6,181 nt of DNA, from positions 1 to 6,181 of the forward strand of contig JAFTHG010000225.1 in NCBI GenBank assembly GCA_017457555.1, read 5' to 3'. Positions 1 to 5,987 of the stretch are shown in pieces (position 1 is the first letter of the stretch; every line of letters begins with the position of its first letter). Position numbers and translations under genes: made by a program. The notes under the pieces were generated by a model, which had not been told where the DNA came from, did not search any database, and saw only the letters and a list, made by a program, of their open reading frames with translations. Source of the DNA: Kiritimatiellia bacterium (GTDB lineage: Bacteria; Verrucomicrobiota; Kiritimatiellia; RFP12; DVOR01).

Positions 1-1167
1 CTTATCATCGTCATCATCATCGGTCAAATCATCCAGCTCTTCAATCTGGAAGGTGGCTGCCTCTGCTTCTGCGGCCGCGGCATTCTTCTGCTGCAAGGCC
101 TGCATTTCGCCAAGGCTCGCCAGAATCTCATCGCGACTGACGGTCAAAGCCACCGTAATGGTCTTGCCATTTGCCGCGATCTTGATCTTCTTCAGGATTG
201 CGCCCGTCTTGCTATCCGGCGTCCCCATGGCCATCGGCAACAACATTCCCGTGGCAAGTGCCTTATAGCCAATGAGCATCTCGGAGAGTTCGGCAGCCGT
301 AGCTTCCGTGGTGCAAGCCAGCGAAAGCGTGAGATTGCTGATATCGCCATTGCTATCAGTAGCCAACGTGAGCGTTTCGGCCTGTAATGCCCACGGGACC
401 TGCGTTGCAATTCCCGTGAGTTGTTCTGCAGGTACGAAATCCTTAAGGGTCTTTGCGATGTCCTTTGCCACCCATGTGCCAGTAGTCAACGCACCGGCCG
501 GCATCGGTTTGAAAGCGGCCATTAAGGGACTCTTTGCGCTAATCGCAGGCATCTTGCCCATACGATACGCTTCAGCATCCTGATAAGAGGGCATCCCTAC
601 AAAGACATAACCGGTTTTCGTCGCGCAAACACCAATGAATGCCGGAGCCTCTTCGTCATCTTCCGTTTCAAATGCCAGCCAAGCACCCTTGGCCATCATC
701 TTGCAATCGGGTTCTTCCTGTTTGGCAAGAAGCGCCTCCAGCTTCGTCTTCAATGTTGCCAGATTTGCCTTGGGATTCTCAACGACAAGCGCGCCAAAGA
801 GCTGCGGATCATCCTCTCCGGCCTTCGGCTGGACAAGGTCGAAATAACACGTAATAGACTTGGCCGCACACGTCTTTTTTGCCTTGTCATAACCAAAAAC
901 TTCAGCAACGACATCGCCCAGACCGGGAACTGCATCATTCAGTTGCGCCATCCCGTCAACATTCGGATCAATATCCAGACCGAGCTTCTTCAGACCCTCA
1001 ATCCACGCCTTTTCAGCTTCAGGATTCTGGTTATTCAAGCCATCAGCAGTGAACACCCAGTCTGCACTTTGCGGAACCAGCTTGGCATTGGGAGCAGCAA
1101 ACAATGACACCGTTGCGACCATCGCCGCAGCAGATGCGATAAATGATTTGAAAAATGAAGACATCAT
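1..1167 (-). CDS. Secreted protein of unknown function, 3' end beyond the window
   Basis: Reading the minus strand from ATG at 1167 gives 389 codons with no stop down to base 1, so the C-terminus lies outside the window. Residues 1-25 form a typical Sec signal peptide: Lys7, a hydrophobic Ala/Val-rich core, and probable cleavage around Ala24-Ala25 before PNAK. No lipobox cysteine is present, so a periplasmic or exported soluble protein is likely. The mature part has a Lys/Glu-rich first half and five cysteines (100, 107, 155, 181, 285). An Ala/Glu/Gln-rich helix (about 350-372) is followed by an acidic tail (ELDDLT then DDDDDDK) that suggests the true end is close. The start is supported by AAAGGAA six bases upstream of the first of two adjacent ATGs. 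I do not recognise the family. The layout recalls exported proteins of PVC bacteria with DUF3352-like repeats, but that is a resemblance only. It is a monocistronic-looking gene divergent from the phage operon. Confidence 0.85.
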   Translation of the reverse strand, partial: MMSSFFKSFIASAAAMVATVSLFAAPNAKLVPQSADWVFTADGLNNQNPEAEKAWIEGLKKLGLDIDPNVDGMAQLNDAVPGLGDVVAEVFGYDKAKKTCAAKSITCYFDLVQPKAGEDDPQLFGALVVENPKANLATLKTKLEALLAKQEEPDCKMMAKGAWLAFETEDDEEAPAFIGVCATKTGYVFVGMPSYQDAEAYRMGKMPAISAKSPLMAAFKPMPAGALTTGTWVAKDIAKTLKDFVPAEQLTGIATQVPWALQAETLTLATDSNGDISNLTLSLACTTEATAAELSEMLIGYKALATGMLLPMAMGTPDSKTGAILKKIKIAANGKTITVALTVSRDEILASLGEMQALQQKNAAAAEAEAATFQIEELDDLTDDDDDDK

Positions 1168-1172
1168 ACACA

Positions 1173-1200
1173 TTCCTTTCTGTTGAGATGCAGTATAGCA
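1173..1200 (-). promoter_or_regulatory. Promoter and ribosome binding site of the secreted-protein gene
   Basis: Read on the minus strand, TGCTATACT (1200-1192) is an extended -10 element (TGn followed by TATACT). The ribosome binding site AAAGGAA (1179-1173) follows, with six bases from AGGA to the ATG at 1167. No good -35 hexamer is present at 16-18 bp, which an extended -10 can tolerate. The implied leader is only about 18 nt. Confidence 0.5.
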
Positions 1201-1459
1201 CATCATACGATACAAGAATAGAAAGGATTCAAAAAACTTTACCTGCGTTCTCTTATCGGCACTTCTGCGGCGCAACCACCATTTCTTTGACGCAGGTCGG
1301 GCGTTTTTTCGCTTTTTTGTGCTGGTTTTTGCCCTGTTGAAAACTTTTTTTGATGGTGCGGGTTTGGAGGCGGTTTTGCCACGTTTTAGCCCCAAAAGTG
1401 CCGTTTTTGATGAGAAGTGTTTTTCCGTGTAAGTCTTTGATACGCAGTGACTTATGTTG
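1201..1459. other. Non-coding T-rich stretch
   Basis: The plus strand here is rich in T runs (for example around 1305-1350). It holds two variants of the box found further right, TGTTGAAAA at 1335-1343 and 1455-1463. The open frames that cross it have no ribosome binding site, no recognisable protein pattern and run through the repeats on the right, so I see no gene. It could serve as an easily melted flank of the candidate origin, but nothing here proves that. Confidence 0.4.
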
Positions 1460-1630
1460 AAAATCGCTGTAACTCAACTCGGCTACAGCGGCTTCCTTGG
1501 CATAAAGTGACTGAGTTATCAACACGATTTAGCCTGTTGATAACTCCAATGTCGCTGAAACTGCGCTTCAATGTCACTGAAATTGGAGATGAAAGTCGCT
1601 GAAATTGACCCGCCTTTTCGCTGACATTTT
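1460..1630. repeat. Iteron-like motifs on an exact 22-bp lattice
   Basis: Six related motifs begin at 1463 (ATCGCTGTAA), 1507 (GTGACTGAGT), 1551 (GTCGCTGAAA), 1573 (GTCACTGAAA), 1595 (GTCGCTGAAA) and 1617 (TTCGCTGACA). All are separated by exactly 22 bp or 44 bp. The three central copies are near-identical and extend to about 13 bp (AAWGTCRCTGAAAYTG). Five of the six are preceded by AAA or AAT. A further related copy (TTCGCTATAA, 1650) sits 33 bp after the last, one and a half periods off. Spacing of about two helical turns would put every site on nearly the same DNA face, as with initiator iterons or cooperative repressor arrays. No replication initiator gene is in the window, so the protein that binds is unknown. 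Confidence 0.65.
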
Positions 1631-1682
1631 GGCGCAAAAATGCCACTTTTTCGCTATAAATCTGTTGATAACTTTTCCCACA
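1515..1682. other. Candidate replication origin: DnaA-like boxes within the iteron region
   Basis: TTATCAACA occurs at 1516-1524 (plus), 1535-1543 (minus) and 1663-1671 (minus). It differs from the DnaA box TTATCCACA at one base. The first two form a perfect 10-bp inverted repeat, GTTATCAACA at 1515-1524 and TGTTGATAAC at 1535-1544, with a 10-bp spacer. TTTTCCCACA at 1673-1682 directly follows the third box, giving the close pairing of TTATCAACA and TGTGGGAAA often seen in bacterial origins. Two weaker boxes, TTTTCAACA, lie on the minus strand at 1335-1343 and 1455-1463. Together with the 22-bp lattice this looks like an origin of a plasmid, phage-plasmid or chromosome. A large operator region is the main alternative. 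Confidence 0.45.
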
Positions 1683-1685
1683 ATT

Positions 1686-1828
1686 GAAATTAATCAGGTG
1701 GGGTGAGAATGGGGGAAGAGGGCGGAAAAGGCTGGAATAGCGGGGTTTCGTGGGATTTTTTGGGGTGAGAATAAGTTTGAGAAAGTTTGGGGCGAAAAAC
1801 GGGAATTAATCAAAAGTTTGAGAAAGTT
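1686..1828. repeat. Purine-rich block with paired direct repeats
   Basis: Three short sequences each occur twice here. RRAATTAATCA is at 1686-1696 (GAAATTAATCA) and 1802-1812 (GGAATTAATCA), GGGGTGAGAAT at 1700-1710 and 1762-1772, and AAGTTTGAGAAAGTT at 1773-1787 and 1814-1828 (41 bp apart). The plus strand is strongly G/A-biased with several runs of four or five G, in contrast to the T-rich stretch left of the lattice. No open frame here looks coding. The role is unknown; it may be part of the origin-like region. Confidence 0.5.
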
Positions 1829-1844
1829 ATGGAATTTTTTGCGG

Positions 1845-1880
1845 GCGGCTTGCAGGGTGGTTGCAGGCCGCTTGTTTTGT
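1845..1880 (+). terminator. Possible intrinsic terminator or hairpin upstream of the phage operon
   Basis: GCGGCTTGCA (1845-1854) pairs with TGCAGGCCGC (1862-1871) over ten base pairs including one G-U, around a 7-nt loop. It is followed by TTGTTTTGT on the plus strand. The T tract is interrupted and no gene precedes it on this strand, so it may instead insulate the operon from upstream transcription or be a structural element. On the minus strand a run of six A/T pairs also flanks it. Confidence 0.35.
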
Positions 1881-1964
1881 ATTTGCAAGACCTGCGAGAA
1901 TTGCCGTAGTTAATCTTTAATAGGTGACGTGTGTGCGCGATAATGGGGGGCAGTTTCCGTGGAC

Positions 1965-1970
1965 AGGAGG
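1965..1970 (+). promoter_or_regulatory. Shine-Dalgarno AGGAGG upstream of the first phage gene
   Basis: A perfect AGGAGG lies only three bases before an in-frame GTG at 1974, or five bases if AGGA alone pairs. It lies 57 bases before the ATG at 2028 used for the gene call. It therefore bears on the choice of start: a GTG 1974 start would give 161 residues and the ATG 2028 start gives 143. No convincing promoter was found between 1872 and 1960; GATAAT at 1939-1944 lacks a matching -35. Confidence 0.35.
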
Positions 1971-2027
1971 TTTGTGCCGGCGCCTTCTTTACTCCGAAAG
2001 TCCGGCCTCATTTTAGCGGGGCATTTG

Positions 2028-2459
2028 ATGTGGATTATTTTAGATTCTGAGGCGCTTTTGAGTCGCTTGAGTGGACCTGAGCATCAGGCATTGGATCGCG
2101 TGGCGATGGATTGGCAGCAGGATGATGTTTTGGGTCAGATTGCGCATGAGGTGGCGGAGGAATGGCGCGGTGCGTTGCGTCGTGCGACGGTGGTTGATAC
2201 GCGCCCCGATGCGGTGCCATCGGAGGTATTGATTCACATTTTGGCCGATTTTCGTTACCGTGCGTTTACGCGTCTTCCTGGCGTGGGCAATTTGCTTGAT
2301 GAGCGCCGTGTTGAGGAGTGGAAACGGGCGCTCTCCATTCGCGACAATCTGCATAAGATGAGTTACGAACGCCCCGATGCGGAGCATTGTCCTGTGGATG
2401 AAAAGGTGAGTTTACCTACGCCCCACATGATTCGCGTGAACCGTGGCATTTTGGACTGA
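2028..2459 (+). CDS. Small phage protein of unknown function directly upstream of the terminase
   Basis: A 143-residue soluble protein, helix-rich by eye, with no signal peptide or membrane segment. It starts MWIILDSEALLSRLSGPEH. Then comes a helical stretch with AEEWRGALRR, a middle segment VPSEVLIHILADFRYRAF, a turn TRLPGVGNLLDE, a basic helix EEWKRALSIRDNL and a polar tail. This build is reminiscent of Gp36/DUF1320-like head-completion or head-tail connector proteins, and its place just before the large terminase would also fit a small terminase subunit. I cannot decide between these from sequence alone. I chose ATG 2028 because the protein pattern begins there, with GGGG six bases upstream as a weak ribosome site. 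The frame is open back to GTG 1959, and GTG 1974 has a strong AGGAGG close by. The stop is two bases before the terminase ATG, so the two are almost certainly co-translated. Confidence 0.75.
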   Translation: MWIILDSEALLSRLSGPEHQALDRVAMDWQQDDVLGQIAHEVAEEWRGALRRATVVDTRPDAVPSEVLIHILADFRYRAFTRLPGVGNLLDERRVEEWKRALSIRDNLHKMSYERPDAEHCPVDEKVSLPTPHMIRVNRGILD

Positions 2460-2461
2460 TT

Positions 2462-3736
2462 ATGTCGGAATTGATTGACACTATTTTGCTGCCGTATCAA
2501 CGCCGTTGGGTGCGTGATGAGAGCCGCTTTAAGATTGGCTTATGGAGCCGTCAGACGGGTAAGTCCTTTGCGACGGCGGCCGAGGCGGTCTTTGATTGCC
2601 AGCTCAAACCGAAGTCGCTTTGGGTGGTACTTTCTGCGGGCGAACGTCAAGCGATTGAATGGATGCGCAAGGCGAAGCAATGGGCTGAGGCGGTGAATTT
2701 GGCCTTGGAGGGTTATGAGGAGATTCGGCATAAAGAAGAGGTGATGACGCGAGCGGAGATTCATTTTGGGAATGGTTCGCGCATTGTGGCCATTCCGGCC
2801 AATCCCGACACGGCGCGCGGTTATTCTGCGAATTTGGTGCTCGACGAATTTGCCATCCATGAAAAGCCCTGGGATATCTGGGCTGCGATTTACCCGTCCA
2901 TCACCAACCCTCTTTCTGGCGAAAAGAAGCTGCGCATCGTTTCCACGCCCAAGGGCATGGGCAATAAGTTTGCCGATCTGTGGCACAAGAATGACGCCTA
3001 TAGCAAGCACAAAGTCACCATCGAAGATGCCGTGACAATGGGCTTACCAGTGAATCTTGCCGAACTGCGTGCTGGCGTGGATGACCCCGACATTTGGGCA
3101 CAGGAATATCTCTGTGAATTCATCGACACCACCAGCGTCCTCTTGCCCTATGAACTCATCGCCAAGTGCGAGGCCGAGCCAAAGAACTTAATGCCCACAC
3201 CGGGCGCAGAACGTTTTATTGGCATGGATATCGGCCGTAGCAAGGACCTTTCGGTACTGATGGTGGGCGAACGCACAGGCGATCAGGTGCGTATCATTCG
3301 TCAGGAAATCTTTAAGCGCATGCCCTTCCATGAACAGCTTAAACACCTCTGCGATATGGGCCGAGAGGCGCAGGTTCAGCGCATTGCCATTGACGCCACC
3401 GGCATCGGCGCGATGTTGGCCGAAGAGGCGCGTCGCGCGCTGGGTGGCAAGGTGATGCCAGTGACCTTTACCCACCAAAAGAAGAACGATCTTTACAGTG
3501 CCATGCGCAGACGTTTTGAGGAGCGCACGGTGGTGATTCCTTCGGATCGAGAGTTGCGCGAAGACCTCCACGGTGTGCAGCGTCAGGTCTCAACGAGTGG
3601 CACGATTTCCTACCGTGCTGCGCGCAATGAAGATGGCCACAGCGACCGTGCTTCAGCCTTAGCCCTTTTGATTCATGCGGCCGAACGCAAGGGCGGTTTT
3701 TTCATGCCCCTTACCCTTAAGAGGAGAGCGAGATGA
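2462..3736 (+). CDS. Phage terminase large subunit (Mu gp28-like ATPase-nuclease)
   Basis: This 424-residue packaging motor cuts concatemeric or replicating phage DNA and pumps it through the portal using ATP. The N-terminal ATPase shows a Walker A motif SRQTGKS (residues 29-35, Lys34) and an upstream adenine-binding type Gln in PYQRRW (Gln13). It also has Walker B LVLDE (Asp128, catalytic Glu129) and the coupling motif STPKG (161-165). The C-terminal RNase H-like nuclease shows its three acidic positions in GMDIGRSKD (Asp256), IAIDATGIG (Asp311) and GHSDRASAL (Asp395). All key residues are present and the length is normal, so the enzyme looks intact. The ATG at 2462 follows the preceding stop by two bases with only a weak GGA, which suggests translational coupling. 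The stop overlaps the portal start as ATGA. Family assignment to the large terminases is firm. The Mu gp28 subgroup rests mainly on the neighbouring DUF935 portal. Confidence 0.95.
   Translation: MSELIDTILLPYQRRWVRDESRFKIGLWSRQTGKSFATAAEAVFDCQLKPKSLWVVLSAGERQAIEWMRKAKQWAEAVNLALEGYEEIRHKEEVMTRAEIHFGNGSRIVAIPANPDTARGYSANLVLDEFAIHEKPWDIWAAIYPSITNPLSGEKKLRIVSTPKGMGNKFADLWHKNDAYSKHKVTIEDAVTMGLPVNLAELRAGVDDPDIWAQEYLCEFIDTTSVLLPYELIAKCEAEPKNLMPTPGAERFIGMDIGRSKDLSVLMVGERTGDQVRIIRQEIFKRMPFHEQLKHLCDMGREAQVQRIAIDATGIGAMLAEEARRALGGKVMPVTFTHQKKNDLYSAMRRRFEERTVVIPSDRELREDLHGVQRQVSTSGTISYRAARNEDGHSDRASALALLIHAAERKGGFFMPLTLKRRAR
3721..3726 (+). promoter_or_regulatory. Ribosome binding site of the portal gene
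   Basis: GAGGAG lies six bases before the ATG at 3733, inside the last codons of the terminase gene. It is the clearest ribosome binding site of the operon and fixes the portal start. Together with the ATGA overlap it implies re-initiation plus fresh initiation. Confidence 0.75.
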
Positions 3737-5886
3737 GTAAATTTAAAGCCTATGTTGGCAAGCGCAAACAGAGCGCATTGAGCAAGACTGAACGAGCCTG
3801 GTTTGAGGGCTTCAATCCTTTGCGTGGATTGACGCATCAGCAGGCGTTAAATGTGTTTGACATGGCGCGTCGTGGGTGCGATGTGCGGTTGCAATGGATT
3901 TATCAGAATATCGAGGAGGCGGATCCGACGTTGATGGTGTGCGCGGAACGTCGTGCCTCGGCTTTGGTGGATTTAGATTGGACGATTCGGAAGCGTCCGG
4001 CTGGGCGTGTGATAGGCTATGATGAGGGCTTGGCGGCTGAGCAGGCGGCGCTTTTGGAGCGGGCTTATGGTCAGGCGGAGGATGTGAATTTATTCCCTGC
4101 GATTGAGCATCTTTCGAGTGCGTTTTTTAGGGGGCACGCGCATTTGCAGCCGCATTACACGGCTGATGGTTTGGGATTGAAGGGCTTTGATTGCCTGAAT
4201 GCGTGGAATCTTTCTCGTGAGGTCACGAGTGGCCGATGGCATTGGAATCCTGAGGCGAAGGAGGTCATGGATGTGGCGCGTGAGTGCGAGGAGATTCCAC
4301 CGGGCGAGGTGGTGCACTTGGTGCGTTCGCGTCATATTGACTATCCGGCGATGATGATTTATCTGCGTTCGGCTCTGGGTGAGAAGCTTTGGGGGCAATT
4401 ATTGGAGCGTTATGGCATTCCGCCGGTGATTGTGGTGATGCCTGACACGGTGGATCCTAATCAGGTGGAGCAGTTTGCCCAATCGGCGCAGGGCATTTAC
4501 GAAGGGAGTGTGGGCGCGCTGCCGTATGGTTCGAGTGTGCACTATGCCTCTGAGGCGCGTGGTGTTAATCCCTTTAAGGAGTTTTTGAGCCACCAGCAGG
4601 AACTGGTGGTGCTCATGGCGACTGGTGGCATGCTCACGAGTTTGACGGGCGCCACGGGCATCGGTCAGGGTGCCTCGGATGCCCACGAAAAGACGTGGCG
4701 CACCATTGTGCGCCGTGACGCAGGGCTTATCGCCTCTGTGCTGAATCGCACGGTGACAGATGCGCTTTTAGATCGCGCCTTCCCTGGCAAACCCCACTTG
4801 GCGCGCTTTGATTTTGAGACGCGCGCAGCTCCCACGCCTGCGGAGATTTTCGACTGCGCTGGCAAGGCTGTGGTGGCAGGTTATAGGGTTGAAAAGTCCG
4901 AACTCGAAGAGCGCACCGGCTACCGTTTGATTGAAGCATCGAGCGCACCCCCTCCGCAGTGGGAGGGGGGCCACGATAAACCTTTTATGGAGGGGGCTAT
5001 CGCCGCCCCCTCCACCCCTGCGGCAGGGCTGAACCCTGCACGGCAGTTTTTGAATAGGGAAAAAGCGGGAAATGAAAAGGCGCTTAAAGCCCTTGCACGG
5101 AGTTTGCAGCTTGACTTTGGACCGATTGCAGAGGCCCTGCAGACCTTCTTTGATGCGCCCTCACAGGCTGAAGCGCAGCGCCTCATCGAACGCCTTCCCG
5201 ACCTCCTCCCCGACGATCCGCAGAGTGCCGTGATTTTGGAGCAAGCCATCGCCGAAGCGTATGGCGATGCCGTTCAGGAGGAAGGTGAAGATGTGGTGGT
5301 CAATATGCGCCCGAGTGCGTCAGCACTGGGAAATGGGGAGTGCCGAGCCCGTGACCCTTCTAAATGCCGCACCCACGGCAATCATCCCGGCGAAGGGCAA
5401 AGAGAAAGGGAGACAAAAACGCGTGATCGCTTCGGGTCAATAGATACACAACACCTCATCGAAAATCCTAAGCGGAACTATGAACGTGCAGAAAAGGTGT
5501 TTGAGAAAGTTTTAGCCTCCAAAACATCTATAGATAAAGGGGTCTACCGTGAGGAAACGGGATGGATTCGTTTTGATTGGGGATGGGAAGGTAATCCGCA
5601 TAAAGATAAAGATGGGCGTACCTACGTCGGCGGACATGGTATTTCACATATGAAAGCTAAACATGAGAAAGATCTGAAATATTTACCTGCAGTTTTAGCA
5701 TATGGAGATTTTTATGCGCATGAAAATCCCGTTAAACTATATGTAGTTCATGGGTCACGTTTTGCAGTCGTTGCTTCGCTACATAAAGACGGTAAAAAAA
5801 CGATTACAGAATATGAACCTTCGAATCCGGCAGAAATTGAGCGAATAAAGAAAAATCCCCGAGCTAAAAAACCCGGGGAAAACTAA
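3733..5886 (+). CDS. Phage portal protein (DUF935, Mu gp29-like) fused to a C-terminal BECR-type nuclease toxin domain
   Basis: This 717-residue protein has two parts. Residues about 20-400 match the DUF935/Mu gp29 portal family, which forms the ring through which DNA enters the head. The family pattern is visible in CAERRASALVDLDW (70-83), ERYGIPPVIVV (225-235), ATGGMLTSLTG then GASDAHEKTWR (296-323), and RRDAGLIASVLN (327-338). Family members are usually about 500 residues. A Pro/Gly-rich linker (406-437) is followed by an acidic helical segment (about 438-525), a Cys/His motif C537-x7-C545-x2-H548, and a terminal domain (about 575-700). That domain has WIRFDWGWEG, GGHGISHMKAKH (633-644) and KLYVVHGSRFAVVAS. 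It resembles phage-borne BECR-fold RNases (the PBECR group), with His635, His639 and His644 as candidate catalytic residues. The nuclease assignment is from pattern memory and less sure than the portal. The last 430 bp are clearly more AT-rich than the rest, suggesting an acquired module. Confidence 0.9.
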   Translation: MSKFKAYVGKRKQSALSKTERAWFEGFNPLRGLTHQQALNVFDMARRGCDVRLQWIYQNIEEADPTLMVCAERRASALVDLDWTIRKRPAGRVIGYDEGLAAEQAALLERAYGQAEDVNLFPAIEHLSSAFFRGHAHLQPHYTADGLGLKGFDCLNAWNLSREVTSGRWHWNPEAKEVMDVARECEEIPPGEVVHLVRSRHIDYPAMMIYLRSALGEKLWGQLLERYGIPPVIVVMPDTVDPNQVEQFAQSAQGIYEGSVGALPYGSSVHYASEARGVNPFKEFLSHQQELVVLMATGGMLTSLTGATGIGQGASDAHEKTWRTIVRRDAGLIASVLNRTVTDALLDRAFPGKPHLARFDFETRAAPTPAEIFDCAGKAVVAGYRVEKSELEERTGYRLIEASSAPPPQWEGGHDKPFMEGAIAAPSTPAAGLNPARQFLNREKAGNEKALKALARSLQLDFGPIAEALQTFFDAPSQAEAQRLIERLPDLLPDDPQSAVILEQAIAEAYGDAVQEEGEDVVVNMRPSASALGNGECRARDPSKCRTHGNHPGEGQRERETKTRDRFGSIDTQHLIENPKRNYERAEKVFEKVLASKTSIDKGVYREETGWIRFDWGWEGNPHKDKDGRTYVGGHGISHMKAKHEKDLKYLPAVLAYGDFYAHENPVKLYVVHGSRFAVVASLHKDGKKTITEYEPSNPAEIERIKKNPRAKKPGEN
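4948..5039. repeat. Three GC-rich hairpin repeats inside the portal linker
   Basis: Three inverted repeats follow one another in frame. CCCCCTCC (4948-4955) pairs with GGAGGGGG (4962-4969). TGGAGGGGGC (4988-4997) pairs with GCCCCCTCCA (5005-5014), a perfect 10-bp stem. CCCTGC (5016-5021) pairs with GCAGGG (5023-5028), and a further CCCTGC lies at 5034-5039. The G-rich and C-rich arms can also pair between hairpins. They encode the low-complexity residues 406-436 between the portal core and the C-terminal part. They look like a dispersed palindromic (REP-like) repeat that has entered the gene without breaking the frame. Confidence 0.7.
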
Positions 5887-5981
5887 AAGACAAGGTGATA
5901 TGCGGCACTTTTCTAATCTGCCATTGCATATCTACAAATCCGTGCCTCAGTAAGTTACTTCCGGAAATGTTGCCTGCCAGT
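5849..5981 (-). ncRNA. Candidate small RNA antisense to the 3' end of the portal-nuclease gene
   Basis: A full transcription unit is visible on the minus strand: promoter at 6017-5988, expected start near 5981, and intrinsic terminator ending near 5850, giving about 130 nt. Inside it, GATATGC (5932-5926) plus GGCA (5922-5919) pair with TGCC (5907-5904) plus GCATATC (5903-5897). This makes an 11-bp stem with a 3-nt bulge and an 11-nt loop. The last third is complementary to the final 38 or so bases of the plus-strand gene, including its stop codon. Only one mini-frame is present, ATG 5929 to TAG 5864 (21 codons), without a good ribosome site, so a non-coding RNA is favoured. It matches no RNA family I recognise. 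It may regulate the toxin-bearing mRNA as antisense type I antitoxins do, but that is inference. Confidence 0.5.
5850..5878 (-). terminator. Intrinsic terminator on the minus strand within the portal-nuclease gene end
   Basis: Read on the minus strand, CCCCGGG (5878-5872) pairs with CTCGGGG (5863-5857) over seven base pairs including one G-U, around an 8-nt loop. It is followed at once by ATTTTT (5856-5851). On the plus strand the G-U becomes an A-C mismatch and no T tract follows, so the element is built for leftward transcription. Confidence 0.7.
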
Positions 5982-5987
5982 AAGAAC

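Noticed and set aside
1253..1525. Minus-strand open frame of 90 codons
   Set aside because: It runs across the T-rich stretch and into the iteron lattice, has no ribosome binding site, and its Lys-rich product has no domain-like pattern. Chance frame.
1463..1638. CRISPR array
   Set aside because: The unit is 22 bp in total with only about 10-13 bp conserved, leaving no room for spacers, and no cas gene is nearby.
1452..1646. Minus-strand open frame of 64 codons
   Set aside because: It lies entirely over the 22-bp repeats, whose conservation is at the DNA level, and the copies encode no consistent peptide repeat.
1697..1745. G-quadruplex on the plus strand
   Set aside because: Three G runs are close enough, but the loop to the fourth is about 19 nt, so it does not meet the usual pattern.
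1694..1888. Minus-strand open frame of 64 codons
   Set aside because: It is the complement of the purine-rich repeat block, giving a Pro/Phe/Ser-rich sequence without a start signal.
2540..3010. Long minus-strand open frame opposite the terminase
   Set aside because: It is an antisense shadow of a gene with intact catalytic motifs, and its product shows no domain.
4888..5040. Frameshift or gene boundary between portal core and C-terminal domain
   Set aside because: The reading frame is continuous through the hairpin repeats, and no internal start with a ribosome site separates the two parts convincingly.
5864..5929. 21-codon minus-strand peptide within the candidate small RNA
   Set aside because: No properly spaced ribosome binding site, and the frame ends inside the terminator loop. 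Kept only as a remark in the RNA entry.
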